From positions 1 through 21,526 of the forward strand of contig JAICWX010000139.1 of assembly GCA_025934635.1 (NCBI GenBank): a stretch of 21,526 nt of DNA, given 5' to 3'. Within the stretch, counting starts at the first letter, position 1. Each line of letters begins with the position of its first letter. Positions 13,401-21,526 of the stretch are shown one piece after another. A model generated the notes under the pieces. That model saw only the letters and a program-made list of their open reading frames with translations, had not been told where the DNA came from and did not search any database. The stretch is from Streptosporangiaceae bacterium (GTDB taxonomy: Bacteria > Actinomycetota > Actinomycetes > Streptosporangiales > Streptosporangiaceae). The position numbers were made by a program, and so were the translations under genes.

Positions 13401-14737
13401 CGCGCCTTGCGCTGGATCCGGTAGTGCAGCACCAGGAACGGGAAGCCGAACACCCAGAACGCGTGCTCCGCCCGCAGCTCACCCGCCCCGGAAGAGTAGA
13501 CGTCGAGCCGCTCGGCGAACCCGCGGACGGCGACGGTGGTGAGCTCCCCGGTCGCGGCGTCGATGTAGGTCAGGTAGTGACCCGGCTGGTCGAGCTCGCT
13601 GCGGCTGTCCAGCACCAGGCCGCCACCAGGGCGAGCCGAAGGCGCCAGCGTCGCGGTGAAGCTGGCCTGCGGCAGCGGGAAGCCGACGCTGACGTAGCCC
13701 CGTCCCGCCCGCCGGTAAGTGGTGTAAATACCCACGTAGATCGGCTCGCCGGTATCCGCCCGGGACCGGATCCAGCCGCGTACCGACACGGTCCCGTCGA
13801 CGTCGCTGATGGTGTCGATCCGGCTGCGGACCCCGTGCTGCGCCTCCCGCTGGCTCATCGGCACGTTGGCCTGGCCGAGCGGCCGGGCCACCAGCGTCCG
13901 GTACAGCAGGTAGCCGGGCCGCACCCACAGCCGCCACTGCGGCACGATATCCAGGGCGAACCGGGTGGTGTGCTCGTAGAACTCGCGGACCAGCGGGTCG
14001 ACCCCGGCCGGGTCGAAGCCCGGCCCGGCCAGTTCGTCCAGCGAGGCCACGATGCCGATGTCCGCCACGTCGGGGGAGTAGGTACCGCCGAGCACCCCCG
14101 CCAGGGACCGCACGTACCCGGTGCCGACGTACCGGGTCGGGCTGGCCAGCGGCACCACGAACGGAAGATCCGCGGGCGCCGCCCGCTCGGCCAGCAGGCT
14201 CACCTGGGCGTCGCGGAACAGCACGGCCGACACGCACCGGAATCCCACCACGGCCGCCGCCGCGGCCACCGCCCCCGGCGCCCGGGCCGGCCGCAACCCC
14301 AGCCCGACCGCCGCGCCGACCACCGGCCCGAGCGCGACCTTCTGCGGCCGCAACCCGAGCGCCCCGGCCGCCGTCCCCGCCACCACCGCCACCGGAACCG
14401 GCCCGAGCCCGCCCGGGCCAGCGCCGCCCGGCCCGAGCCCGCCCGGGGGAGCGCCGTCCCCGGAGCCCCGGCCCCGCGTCACCCGGTCCGCCACCCACCC
14501 GAGCGGCGCCGCCACGGCTCCGCTGGCCAGGATGCGCGACCACAAGGCCGGTATCTCGTTCGGTCCCAGCCGGGCCCGGGCCACCGCGTCCGCCGTGCCG
14601 AGGCCCACGGCGCCCGCCACCGCGCCCGCCGCCACCGCCGCCCGCCCCCGGCGCGCGGCCAGTGGTGCGCAGAGCGCGGCCCCCGCTAGCCCGCCGAGCA
14701 CGGCGGCGAAGCCCGCCTGCTGGATACGCTCCTTCAC
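13397..14737 (-). CDS. Conserved actinobacterial membrane protein of unknown function
   Basis: A 446-residue protein I cannot assign to a function. The N-terminal half carries about five Ala/Gly-rich hydrophobic segments (near residues 8-25, 33-50, 70-84, 114-128 and 135-168) interrupted by a Gly/Pro-rich linker ([18 protein letters not shown], about 92-110). The C-terminal half (from about 185) is soluble-looking, with [53 protein letters not shown] and GVRSRIDTI, then a beta-rich domain ([26 protein letters not shown]) and a hydrophobic stretch near the end ([13 protein letters not shown], 427-439), perhaps a final membrane helix. Long, conserved-looking segments argue that it is a real gene. 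The ATG at 14737 has AAGGAG about 4 nt upstream only weakly; start moderately certain. Confidence 0.75.
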   Translation of the reverse strand: MKERIQQAGFAAVLGGLAGAALCAPLAARRGRAAVAAGAVAGAVGLGTADAVARARLGPNEIPALWSRILASGAVAAPLGWVADRVTRGRGSGDGAPPGGLGPGGAGPGGLGPVPVAVVAGTAAGALGLRPQKVALGPVVGAAVGLGLRPARAPGAVAAAAAVVGFRCVSAVLFRDAQVSLLAERAAPADLPFVVPLASPTRYVGTGYVRSLAGVLGGTYSPDVADIGIVASLDELAGPGFDPAGVDPLVREFYEHTTRFALDIVPQWRLWVRPGYLLYRTLVARPLGQANVPMSQREAQHGVRSRIDTISDVDGTVSVRGWIRSRADTGEPIYVGIYTTYRRAGRGYVSVGFPLPQASFTATLAPSARPGGGLVLDSRSELDQPGHYLTYIDAATGELTTVAVRGFAERLDVYSSGAGELRAEHAFWVFGFPFLVLHYRIQRKAR

Positions 14738-14788
14738 ACCAGCGAACCTATCGGAACAAGCCCGCCCGGCCGCCGGTTAGAACACCAC

Positions 14789-14920
14789 ATGGACCAAACG
14801 GGTGACACCACCCCACCGCCCGCCCTCCTCGTGCTCGGTGACGAGGACGCGGCCGTGTGCGCCGACGGCTTCTGCGAGGTACCCGCGCCGGTGAAGGACG
14901 AGGCCACCGATGCAGATTGA
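14789..14920 (+). CDS. 43-residue cysteine-containing mini-protein upstream of frnE-like gene
   Basis: ATG 14789 opens a 43-codon frame (MDQTGDTTPPPALLVLGDED...) with a central AAVCADGFCEVPAP holding Cys24 and Cys29. It stops at 14920, 11 bp inside the next gene (start 14910), the overlap expected for translational coupling. It fills the gap between divergent genes, and its composition (acidic, strand-like LLVLGD, CX4C) looks protein-like. I recall similar small GDxDAAxCxDGxC proteins in actinobacteria but cannot verify that. No strong ribosome-binding site. It could be a substrate, partner or regulator of the oxidoreductase, or chance. Confidence 0.45.
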   Translation: MDQTGDTTPPPALLVLGDEDAAVCADGFCEVPAPVKDEATDAD

Positions 14921-15566
14921 GATCTGGTCCGACGTCGTCTGCCCGTGGTGCTACATCGGCAAGCGCCGGCTCGAGCGGGCGCTGGGCGAGTTCGAGCACG
15001 CGGACGAGGTCGAGGTGACCTGGCGCAGCTTCCAGCTCAACCCGGACACCCTGCCCGGCACCGCGGTGCCCACGCTGGAGTACCTGACCAAGAAGTACGG
15101 ACCGCAGGCGCAGGAGATGACCGCCCGGGTGGCCGCGCTGGCCAAGGCCGAGGGCCTGGACTTCGGCTCCTCCTCCCTGGCCGTGAACACGCTGGAGGCG
15201 CACCGGGTGCTGCACCTGGCCGCCGACCTGGGTTTCGGCGACGCGGCCAAGGAACGGCTGCTCCGCGCGCACTTCACCGAGGGCGCCAACCTGTCCGACC
15301 ACGAGACGCTGACCCGGCTGGTGGTCGAGGCCGGGCCACCCGGGCAGGCCGGCACCGTCGAGGCGCGGGCGCGGGAGGTGCTGGCCGGCCGCGACTACGA
15401 GAACGCGGTGCTGGACGACATCAGCCTGGCCCGGCGGATGGGGATCAGCGGCGTGCCGTTCTTCGCCATCGACCGCAAGTACGGCATCTCCGGCGCGCAG
15501 TCGCCCGAGACGTTCCTGCGCGCGCTGCGGACCGCCTACGCGGACGAGGATGCCACTGCTAGCTAA
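14910..15566 (+). CDS. DsbA-family thiol oxidoreductase, FrnE-like
   Basis: A 218-residue thioredoxin-fold protein of the FrnE/DsbA (HGST-like helical insertion) group. The active site CPWC is at residues 11-14 (SDVVCPWCYIGKRRL) and the cis-Pro loop is GVPFFAID near 180. No signal peptide, so it acts in the cytoplasm, probably in disulfide exchange or redox stress; some relatives act as polyketide-associated isomerases. The length is typical of the family. ATG 14910 is preceded by GACGAGG (14897-14903) about 6 nt upstream. The start lies within the 43-codon ORF, suggesting coupled translation. Confidence 0.92.
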   Translation: MQIEIWSDVVCPWCYIGKRRLERALGEFEHADEVEVTWRSFQLNPDTLPGTAVPTLEYLTKKYGPQAQEMTARVAALAKAEGLDFGSSSLAVNTLEAHRVLHLAADLGFGDAAKERLLRAHFTEGANLSDHETLTRLVVEAGPPGQAGTVEARAREVLAGRDYENAVLDDISLARRMGISGVPFFAIDRKYGISGAQSPETFLRALRTAYADEDATAS

Positions 15567-15576
15567 GCGTGGCCGT

Positions 15577-15582
15577 TAAGCT
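15577..15582 (+). promoter_or_regulatory. -10 box of the GNAT gene (leaderless)
   Basis: TAAGCT (TAnnnT) ends 6 nt before ATG 15589, so the transcript should begin at the start codon. It lies in the 22-bp gap after the FrnE-like gene, so the GNAT gene may also be read through from upstream. Confidence 0.45.
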
Positions 15583-15588
15583 CACCGA

Positions 15589-16351
15589 ATGCAGGTAATG
15601 TCGCTCGGCTTCCGGACCGACCTGGCGCTGCGGATCGCCGAGGGCGCCGAGGTCACCGACCGCGGCGACTGCCTGGTCATCCGCACTCCGGACAACCCCG
15701 CCTTCTGGTGGGGCAACTTCCTGCTGCTGGCCGCCTGGCCAGGGGAGGGCGACGGCTGGCTGGCCCGCTTCGCGGCCGAGTTCCCGCAGGCCAAGCACGC
15801 GGCGATCGGCGTGGACGTCACCAAGCCGGGCGGCGGGACGCCGGCCGAGTTCGCCACCCTGGAGCCGGAGTACTCCACCGTGCTCACCTGCACCGATATC
15901 CACGCGCCGCGGCACGTCAGCACCGAGGCGCAGCTCCGGCCGCTGGAGTCCGACCAGGACTGGCGGCAGTCGGTCGAGCTGAACCTGCGCTGCTACGGCG
16001 AGGAAGAGCCGACCGATTTCCAGTACCGCCGGGTCGCGGCCCGGCGGCGGATGGTCGCCGCGGGCCGGGCGGCCTGGTTCGGCGCGTTCGACGGCGCCCG
16101 CCTGCTGGCCCAGCTCGGGGTGGGCGACGCCGGCGCCGGGCTGGCCCGCTACCAGGACGTCGAGACCGACCCGGCGGCCCGCCGCCGGGGCCTGGCCGGG
16201 ACGCTGGTCTGGCACGCGGGCCGGTTCGCCCGCGAGCGGTTCGGCGCGGACACGCTCGTCATCGTGGCCGACCCGGCCGAGGGGGCCATCCGGGTCTACC
16301 GGGACTGCGGGTTCGCCGACGCGCAGACCCAGGTCAGCTTCGCGCGGGCGG

Positions 16352-16359
<8 letters not shown>
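15589..16359 (+). CDS. GNAT-family N-acetyltransferase
   Basis: A 256-residue protein with a C-terminal GNAT domain (about 135-250). Motif A is VETDPAARRRGLAGTLVWHA, with the acetyl-CoA pyrophosphate loop RRRGLA near 197-202, and motif B is AIRVYRDCGFAD near 234-245. The N-terminal 120 residues (FRTDLALRIAEGAEVTDRGDCLVIRTP...) form a second, GNAT-like but degenerate region that these two-part enzymes often carry. Acceptor unknown. Start at ATG 15589 with a leaderless promoter. Its stop overlaps that of the convergent mtnA by 8 bp. Confidence 0.85.
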
Positions 16360-17362
<1,003 letters not shown>

Positions 17363-17368
17363 ACCGCG

Positions 17369-17374
17369 AACCTA
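17369..17374 (-). promoter_or_regulatory. -10 box of mtnA (leaderless)
   Basis: On the minus strand TAGGTT is followed by six bases and the ATG of mtnA at 17362. No Shine-Dalgarno sequence is present. No -35 box is obvious. Confidence 0.5.
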
Positions 17375-17411
17375 CGCGGACCCCGCGAATGCAGCTGACC
17401 TGGGGCTCTTA

Positions 17412-17423
17412 GCCCACGTGGGC
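17412..17423. repeat. 12-bp palindrome GCCCACGTGGGC
   Basis: A perfect palindrome around CACGTG in the 74-bp gap between the LysM gene stop (17437) and the mtnA start (17362). It has no loop, so it is a poor terminator hairpin; it could be an operator about 50 bp upstream of mtnA or a chance GC-rich palindrome. Confidence 0.3.
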
Positions 17424-17436
17424 ACCCGCGGCCGTG

Positions 17437-18237
17437 CTAGCAGCGGCCGTGGTAGGCACCCGAGGTGTAGGTGGTCCAGGGACGCCAGTTGTGCCCGTTG
17501 CTGGAGATCGCGATCGCGGCCCTGGCGTTCCCGAGCGGGTCGTAGGTGGCCATGGCGGGCCCGTGGCCACCGTTGATCTGCCAGTAGCCGAAGTCGTTGG
17601 TGGGGCTGTGCGCGAACTGCCGGCCACCGGACTCCGCCATCGCGATCTCGGCCGCGATGAACGCCTCGCCCCTGGAGCCGCCGGCCGCTTCCCACAGGGC
17701 CTCGAGGCCGGAGCAGCTGAGGTTGCCGCTCAGCTTGCCCGCCTTGGCGGTGAGCACCGTCGGGGGCTTCTTGGCGTGCTTGGCCGAGTAGGCCGTGGCG
17801 ACGGGCGCGTGGTTCGGGATCGTCAGCTTCTCGCCGACGAAGATGCTGTTCGGGTTGTGGATCTTCGACCGGTTGGCCTGGAAGATCCAGTTCCACTTGC
17901 TGGTGGTGCCGTAGAAGTGCTTCGCGATCGAGGTCAGGGTGTCGCCCGAGCGGACCGTGTACGTGCTGGTGACCGACTGGGCCGCGTGCCGGACCGCGGT
18001 GGTCTGCGCCTGCTGTGCCTGCTCCGACTGGGCCTGCTCCGTCACGGCGGTGGCACTGGCCGGCGTACGCACCGAGGCGTGAGCCGACTGCGGCAGCGCG
18101 ACGAGGGCGCCGGCGATGGCGACCGCGGGAGCGGCCTTGACGGCCGTCCCAGCTACCTTCTCTACCTGCGACGGGGTGGTGTGCCGGCCGGTCCGCCTGA
18201 TCTTGTGCGGGCGGCGGTGCAGGTGCAGTGAGTCCAC
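17437..18237 (-). CDS. Secreted LysM and lysozyme-like (transglycosylase) wall protein
   Basis: A 266-residue exported protein. The N-terminus has a long basic n-region (HRRPHKIRR, 7-15), a hydrophobic stretch (AAPAVAIAGALVALP, 35-49) and an AHA-S cleavage site near 54. A Gln/Ala-rich linker (61-85) precedes a LysM domain (about 93-140, YTVRSGDTLTSIAKHFYG to VGEKLTIP) that binds peptidoglycan. The C-terminal domain (about 172-266) has AEIAMAESGG with putative catalytic Glu202 and NDFGYWQING, like SLT/Rpf-type lysozyme folds; Cys175 and Cys266 may pair. Likely role: peptidoglycan remodelling in growth or germination. The start is GTG 18237 with GGGGAG 4 nt upstream; a TTG start at 18249 is less likely. 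Preceded by a structured leader. Confidence 0.88.
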   Translation of the reverse strand: MDSLHLHRRPHKIRRTGRHTTPSQVEKVAGTAVKAAPAVAIAGALVALPQSAHASVRTPASATAVTEQAQSEQAQQAQTTAVRHAAQSVTSTYTVRSGDTLTSIAKHFYGTTSKWNWIFQANRSKIHNPNSIFVGEKLTIPNHAPVATAYSAKHAKKPPTVLTAKAGKLSGNLSCSGLEALWEAAGGSRGEAFIAAEIAMAESGGRQFAHSPTNDFGYWQINGGHGPAMATYDPLGNARAAIAISSNGHNWRPWTTYTSGAYHGRC

Positions 18238-18261
18238 AGAACTCCCCAAGTAGTTTCCTCA

Positions 18262-18323
18262 CCCGTTTACTCGTCCCCCGGACCGGGGACTTTCTCGGGC
18301 CTAGAAGGTCACCTTTGGTGACC
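18262..18323 (-). promoter_or_regulatory. Structured 5' leader of the LysM wall-protein gene
   Basis: On the minus strand two hairpins lie 25-86 nt before the start codon. The first is GGTCACC-AAA-GGTGACC (18323-18307), a perfect 7-bp stem. The second is a rod with outer stem CCCG/CGGG (18299-18296 with 18265-18262) and inner stem GTCCCC/GGGGAC (18290-18285 with 18278-18273). A purine-rich stretch and the Shine-Dalgarno follow. Wall-hydrolase genes in actinobacteria are often riboswitch-controlled, but I do not see the conserved core of the cyclic di-AMP (ydaO) class, so the type is open. Confidence 0.4.
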
Positions 18324-18459
18324 GATGTGGCTTTTCTCGGCTTTCGGCGGTCTGTGCCGTCTGCGGAAGCATGGCAGGAACCGCGCGAGGCTCGCAGGGA
18401 AATTGAAGTATTTCTGTGACATACCCGTGATCTTGCAGCTCGGAAGGGGGGCCGGCTGA

Positions 18460-18465
18460 GATACT
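18460..18465 (+). promoter_or_regulatory. -10 box of the MaoC-like gene (leaderless)
   Basis: GATACT ends 6 nt before the GTG start at 18472, the same geometry as the other leaderless promoters in the window. The intervening bases GCGGGG could alternatively be a very close ribosome-binding site. Confidence 0.4.
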
Positions 18466-18471
18466 GCGGGG

Positions 18472-18939
18472 GTGAACGATCACGGGCTGAGCTACTTCGA
18501 GGACTACGGGCGGGGCGCGACCTACGAGTGCGGCAGCGTCAGCTTCGATCAAGCTAGCATCGTCACTTTCGCCAAGGAGTTCGACCCTCAGCCTTTCCAC
18601 ATCGACCCGGTGGCCGCGGCGGCCGGGCCTTATCGCGGACTGATCGCGAGCGGCTGGCATACCGCATCGGCGGTGATGCGCGTGCTGGTCGATAACTACC
18701 TGGCCGCCGAGTCGAGCCTCGGCAGTCCCGGCCTCGATGAGATCCGCTGGCCGCACCCGGTCCGGGCGGGCGACACGCTCCGTGTCCGGGCCACGGTGGT
18801 GGAGACGCGCCGCTCGCTGAGCAAGCCGGACCGCGGCATCGTCAAGACGCTGATCGAGGCGGTCAACGCCGAGGGCCAGCCGGCGTTCCGGGCGACCGCG
18901 ATCAACTTCATGCTCGTCCGCCCCGCGCCTGGCGGTTAA
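18472..18939 (+). CDS. MaoC-family (R)-specific enoyl-CoA hydratase-like protein
   Basis: A 155-residue single hot-dog domain. The hydratase motif FDPQPFHIDPVAA, then GPYRGLIASGWHTASAVMR (37-70), carries the catalytic Asp38 and His43. The core RWPHPVRAGDTLRVRATVVE (about 92-111) is typical of MaoC dehydratases. Expected activity: hydration or dehydration of acyl-CoA thioesters, acting as a dimer in the cytoplasm. GTG 18472 is the first start. The next gene begins 18 bp downstream on the same strand, so the two are probably cotranscribed despite having no obvious functional link. It is divergent from the LysM gene over a 234-bp gap. Confidence 0.88.
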   Translation: MNDHGLSYFEDYGRGATYECGSVSFDQASIVTFAKEFDPQPFHIDPVAAAAGPYRGLIASGWHTASAVMRVLVDNYLAAESSLGSPGLDEIRWPHPVRAGDTLRVRATVVETRRSLSKPDRGIVKTLIEAVNAEGQPAFRATAINFMLVRPAPGG

Positions 18940-18957
18940 TCGTGACACGCTGGTGCT

Positions 18958-19476
18958 GTGGCCAGTGACACGGCGCGGCGGCTGATGCTCCTGCGGCACG
19001 CCAAGTCGGACTGGCCGGACGTACCCGACCGGGACCGGCCGCTGGCCAAGCGCGGCCAGCGCGACGCCCCGGTCATCGGCCGCTGGCTGCACGACCAGGG
19101 CTACCAGCCCGAGATCGTGATCTGCTCGGCCGCCCTCAGGTCCCGCCAGACCTGGGACCTGGTGGCGCCGGAGCTCGGCGGCGCCCCGTCCGTGACGTTC
19201 GAGCCGCGGGCCTACGCGGCCGGCGCGCTCACCCTGCTCTACCTGGTCCGGGAGCTGCCCGCCGGCTGCCGCGCGGCCCTGCTCATCGGGCACAACCCCG
19301 GCGTCTCGGAACTGGCCAGCAACCTGCTCGAGGCCGCCGGAGACGAGACGCCCGGATCGCCGGGCCTGCGCTTCCCCACCGCCGCGGTGGCCATCCTGGA
19401 GTTCGACGGCGACTGGGCCGCGCTGTCCCTCGCCCGGGCCCGGCTGGTCGCCTATGCCTCCCCGGGCGATCTGTAG
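18958..19476 (+). CDS. SixA-like histidine phosphatase
   Basis: A 172-residue member of the histidine phosphatase (RHG) superfamily, SixA branch. The N-terminal MLLRHAKSDWP contains the catalytic Arg13-His14; SAALRSRQTWDLV (57-69) and LIGHNPGVSELA (109-120, second His112) complete the site. SixA of E. coli dephosphorylates phosphohistidine, but actinobacterial members are mostly uncharacterised. The start is GTG 18958, 18 bp after the MaoC stop. CACGCT 6 nt upstream could be a weak -10 box of its own. Cytoplasmic, no membrane segments. Confidence 0.88.
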   Translation: MASDTARRLMLLRHAKSDWPDVPDRDRPLAKRGQRDAPVIGRWLHDQGYQPEIVICSAALRSRQTWDLVAPELGGAPSVTFEPRAYAAGALTLLYLVRELPAGCRAALLIGHNPGVSELASNLLEAAGDETPGSPGLRFPTAAVAILEFDGDWAALSLARARLVAYASPGDL

Positions 19477-19508
19477 CGGGCACTCGGCCCGGAATGACCG
19501 GCCCGGAA

Positions 19509-19529
19509 CGCCGTCCAGGAATGACGGCG
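19509..19529 (+). terminator. Possible hairpin terminator after the SixA-like gene
   Basis: Stem CGCCGTC (19509-19515) and GACGGCG (19523-19529) with a 7-nt loop, 33 nt after the stop at 19476. There is no following T run, so it is at best a U-tract-less actinobacterial terminator. GGCCCGGAA is repeated just before it (19487-19495 and 19500-19508 approximately). Confidence 0.3.
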
Positions 19530-19582
19530 GCGGGGCCGCGGGTTAGCACAGGCGTCGACGACGATCGGTTTGGAGAGCCCCC

Positions 19583-20377
19583 ATGTCCCTGACCTTTTCC
19601 TCGGGTCCGCTAGCTGGCCACGCGCCGGACACCGTCAACTACCGGATCGAGGGTCCCGCCCACCGGCTCCTGATGCACGAGTTCCCGCGGCGGGTGCGCG
19701 CCCGGTTCGGCGGCGAGACCGTGGCCGACACCACCCGTGCCGTGCTGCTGCACGAGACCGGGATCCTGCCCCAGGTGTACGTGCCCCTGGAGGACATCAG
19801 GGCCGACCTCATCCAGGCCACCGACCACCACACCTACTGCCCGTTCAAGGGCACCGCGTCCTACTGGACGGTGACGGCCGGCGGCCAGGTGGCCGAGAAC
19901 GCGATCTGGTCCTACCCCGAGCCGAACGAGGAGACGCCCTGGCTGCGCGGTTACGCCGGCTTCTACTGGGGCGCCATGGACGAGTGGTACGACGAGGACG
20001 AGCGCGTCGAGGGCAGCTTCACCGACCCGTACCACCGGGTGGACGTACGCCGCTCCTCCCGCCCCGTCCGCGTCCTGCTCGGCGACACGGTGCTGGCCGA
20101 GACCAGCCACCCCCTGCTGCTGTCCGAGACCGGCCTGCCGAACCGCTTCTACATCCCGGCCGCCGACGTCCGCCAGGACCTCCTGGAGCCGAGCGACACC
20201 CGCACCTACTGCCCCTACAAGGGGAACGCCTCGTACTGGACCGTCAACGCCGACGGCCGCAAGCTCACCGACGCCGTCTGGTCCTACTCCAAGGCCGAAG
20301 GCGACTCCGCCGCCATCGCCGGCCACCAGTCCTTCCTCCACGACGACCTCACCATAGAAATAGGCGACCCCTCCTGA
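19583..20377 (+). CDS. Tandem DUF427 domain protein
   Basis: A 264-residue protein made of two DUF427 domains, at about 36-130 and 150-250. The halves share the pattern [VL]A[DE]T...LLxETG...[VF]Y[VI]P..D[IV]R.DL...THTYCP[FY]KG.ASYWTV; the TYCPFKGTASYWTV (84-97) and TYCPYKGNASYWTV (208-221) segments are nearly identical. DUF427 is a small beta fold with an unproven, possibly ligand-binding or enzymatic, role. No signal peptide or membrane segment. ATG 19583 is preceded by GGAGAG (19572-19577) 5 nt upstream. Monocistronic and convergent with the acetyl-CoA synthetase gene. Confidence 0.88.
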   Translation: MSLTFSSGPLAGHAPDTVNYRIEGPAHRLLMHEFPRRVRARFGGETVADTTRAVLLHETGILPQVYVPLEDIRADLIQATDHHTYCPFKGTASYWTVTAGGQVAENAIWSYPEPNEETPWLRGYAGFYWGAMDEWYDEDERVEGSFTDPYHRVDVRRSSRPVRVLLGDTVLAETSHPLLLSETGLPNRFYIPAADVRQDLLEPSDTRTYCPYKGNASYWTVNADGRKLTDAVWSYSKAEGDSAAIAGHQSFLHDDLTIEIGDPS

Positions 20378-20447
20378 CCGAGCCACCCGCGGCACGACCG
20401 GGGGGACGAGCCAGCTGCCGGGGCAAGAACACGCCTCGTTCGGCATC

Positions 20448-20498
20448 AAAAAACCGCGAATGGCGGGCCACCGGGGTACGGCGGCCCGCCACCTGCGG
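20448..20498 (-). terminator. Intrinsic terminator of the acetyl-CoA synthetase gene
   Basis: Read on the minus strand, a long GC hairpin ends in six T. The inner stem is TGGCGGGCC (20461-20469) with GGCCCGCCA (20483-20491), 9 bp around a 13-nt loop. After a small internal loop an outer CCGC/GCGG stem (20454-20457 with 20495-20498) closes the structure immediately next to the A6/T6 tract (20448-20453). It lies 29 bp past the acs stop. The strong symmetric stem may also stop transcripts from the DUF427 gene. Confidence 0.8.
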
Positions 20499-20506
20499 CG
20501 AACGGT

Positions 20507-20526
20507 CTTACTCGGAGCTGAACGGC

Positions 20527-20537
<11 letters not shown>
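20507..20537. repeat. 19-bp tandem duplication at the acs stop codon
   Basis: CTTACTCGGAGC occurs at 20507-20518 and again at 20526-20537, each followed by a similar G-A-A stretch. On the minus strand this duplicates the last codons (Ser-Glu-stop), leaving a second copy of the stop just downstream of the real one. Confidence 0.65.

Positions 20538-21526
<989 letters not shown>

Noticed and set aside
12617..14689. 690-codon plus-strand ORF across the LLM gene and opposite the membrane-protein gene
   Set aside because: It crosses the end of one real gene and the antisense of another, its composition is Arg/Pro/Gly/His-rich, and it has no ribosome-binding site or known motif.
18238..18471. Cyclic di-AMP (ydaO-type) riboswitch upstream of the LysM gene
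   Set aside because: I looked for the conserved GGGTGAATC-like and CCGAACCCGTCAGC-like core on the minus strand and did not find it; only generic hairpins are present.

Overview
This is a very GC-rich chromosomal window from an actinobacterium, most likely a filamentous actinomycete of the Streptosporangiales/Thermomonosporaceae type. The evidence is the strong G/C third-position bias, many GTG starts, a predicted F420-dependent luciferase-like oxidoreductase, a CGNR zinc-finger regulator, an MSMEG_1061-type flavoprotein, and several genes whose -10 box sits only 6-7 nt before the start codon (leaderless mRNAs). The exact genus cannot be read from the sequence. There are no rRNA or tRNA genes, CRISPR arrays, transposases or integrases. 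Most of the window is ordinary metabolic and accessory chromosome, with one stretch that looks acquired.

Layout. 1-2244 (+): the 3' part of an ATP-grasp-like protein followed by a GCS2-type glutamate-cysteine ligase homologue, probably an operon making an unknown small molecule or peptide bond. 2362-3813 (-): a Baeyer-Villiger-type flavin monooxygenase. 4026-4301 (+): a HAD phosphatase gene gutted by an in-frame deletion. 4322-4777 (-): a HIT-family hydrolase/transferase. 4868-6783: a 15-codon LysR N-terminal remnant with its own -10 box, then a MntA-HepT toxin-antitoxin pair (-), then a full LysR regulator (+) whose first codons are less GC-rich. I read this as foreign DNA that entered through the 5' end of a LysR gene. 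6746-8221: a divergent pair, an arginase-fold protein with altered metal ligands (-) and a CGNR regulator (+), separated by a perfect 10-bp inverted repeat that is probably the regulator's operator. 8230-9805 (-): PPK2 polyphosphate kinase and a PPOX flavoprotein in one operon. 9892-11610 (-): a YtcJ-like amidohydrolase.

11611-11920 is the richest non-coding stretch. It holds two pairs of palindromes and a WhiB7-like promoter driving a leaderless 40-codon upstream ORF that overlaps an Erm/KsgA-like rRNA adenine methyltransferase (to 12484), which suggests an inducible ribosome-protection resistance gene. It is followed by an LLM-class oxidoreductase (12519-13400, +), a conserved membrane protein of unknown function (13397-14737, -), a 43-codon cysteine-containing mini-ORF overlapping a FrnE-like DsbA oxidoreductase (14789-15566, +), a GNAT acetyltransferase (15589-16359, +), methylthioribose-1-phosphate isomerase MtnA (16352-17362, -) and a secreted LysM/lysozyme-like wall protein with a structured leader (17437-18237, -). 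Then come a MaoC hydratase and a SixA-type histidine phosphatase (18472-19476, +), a tandem DUF427 protein (19583-20377, +), and the C-terminal two-fifths or so of acetyl-CoA synthetase (20527 to the end, -) with a clear intrinsic terminator.

The points most worth following are the LysR/MntA-HepT junction, the overlapping upstream ORF of the Erm-like gene, the CGNR operator, and the metal-ligand changes in the arginase homologue. All assignments come from reading motifs by eye; no database search was run.
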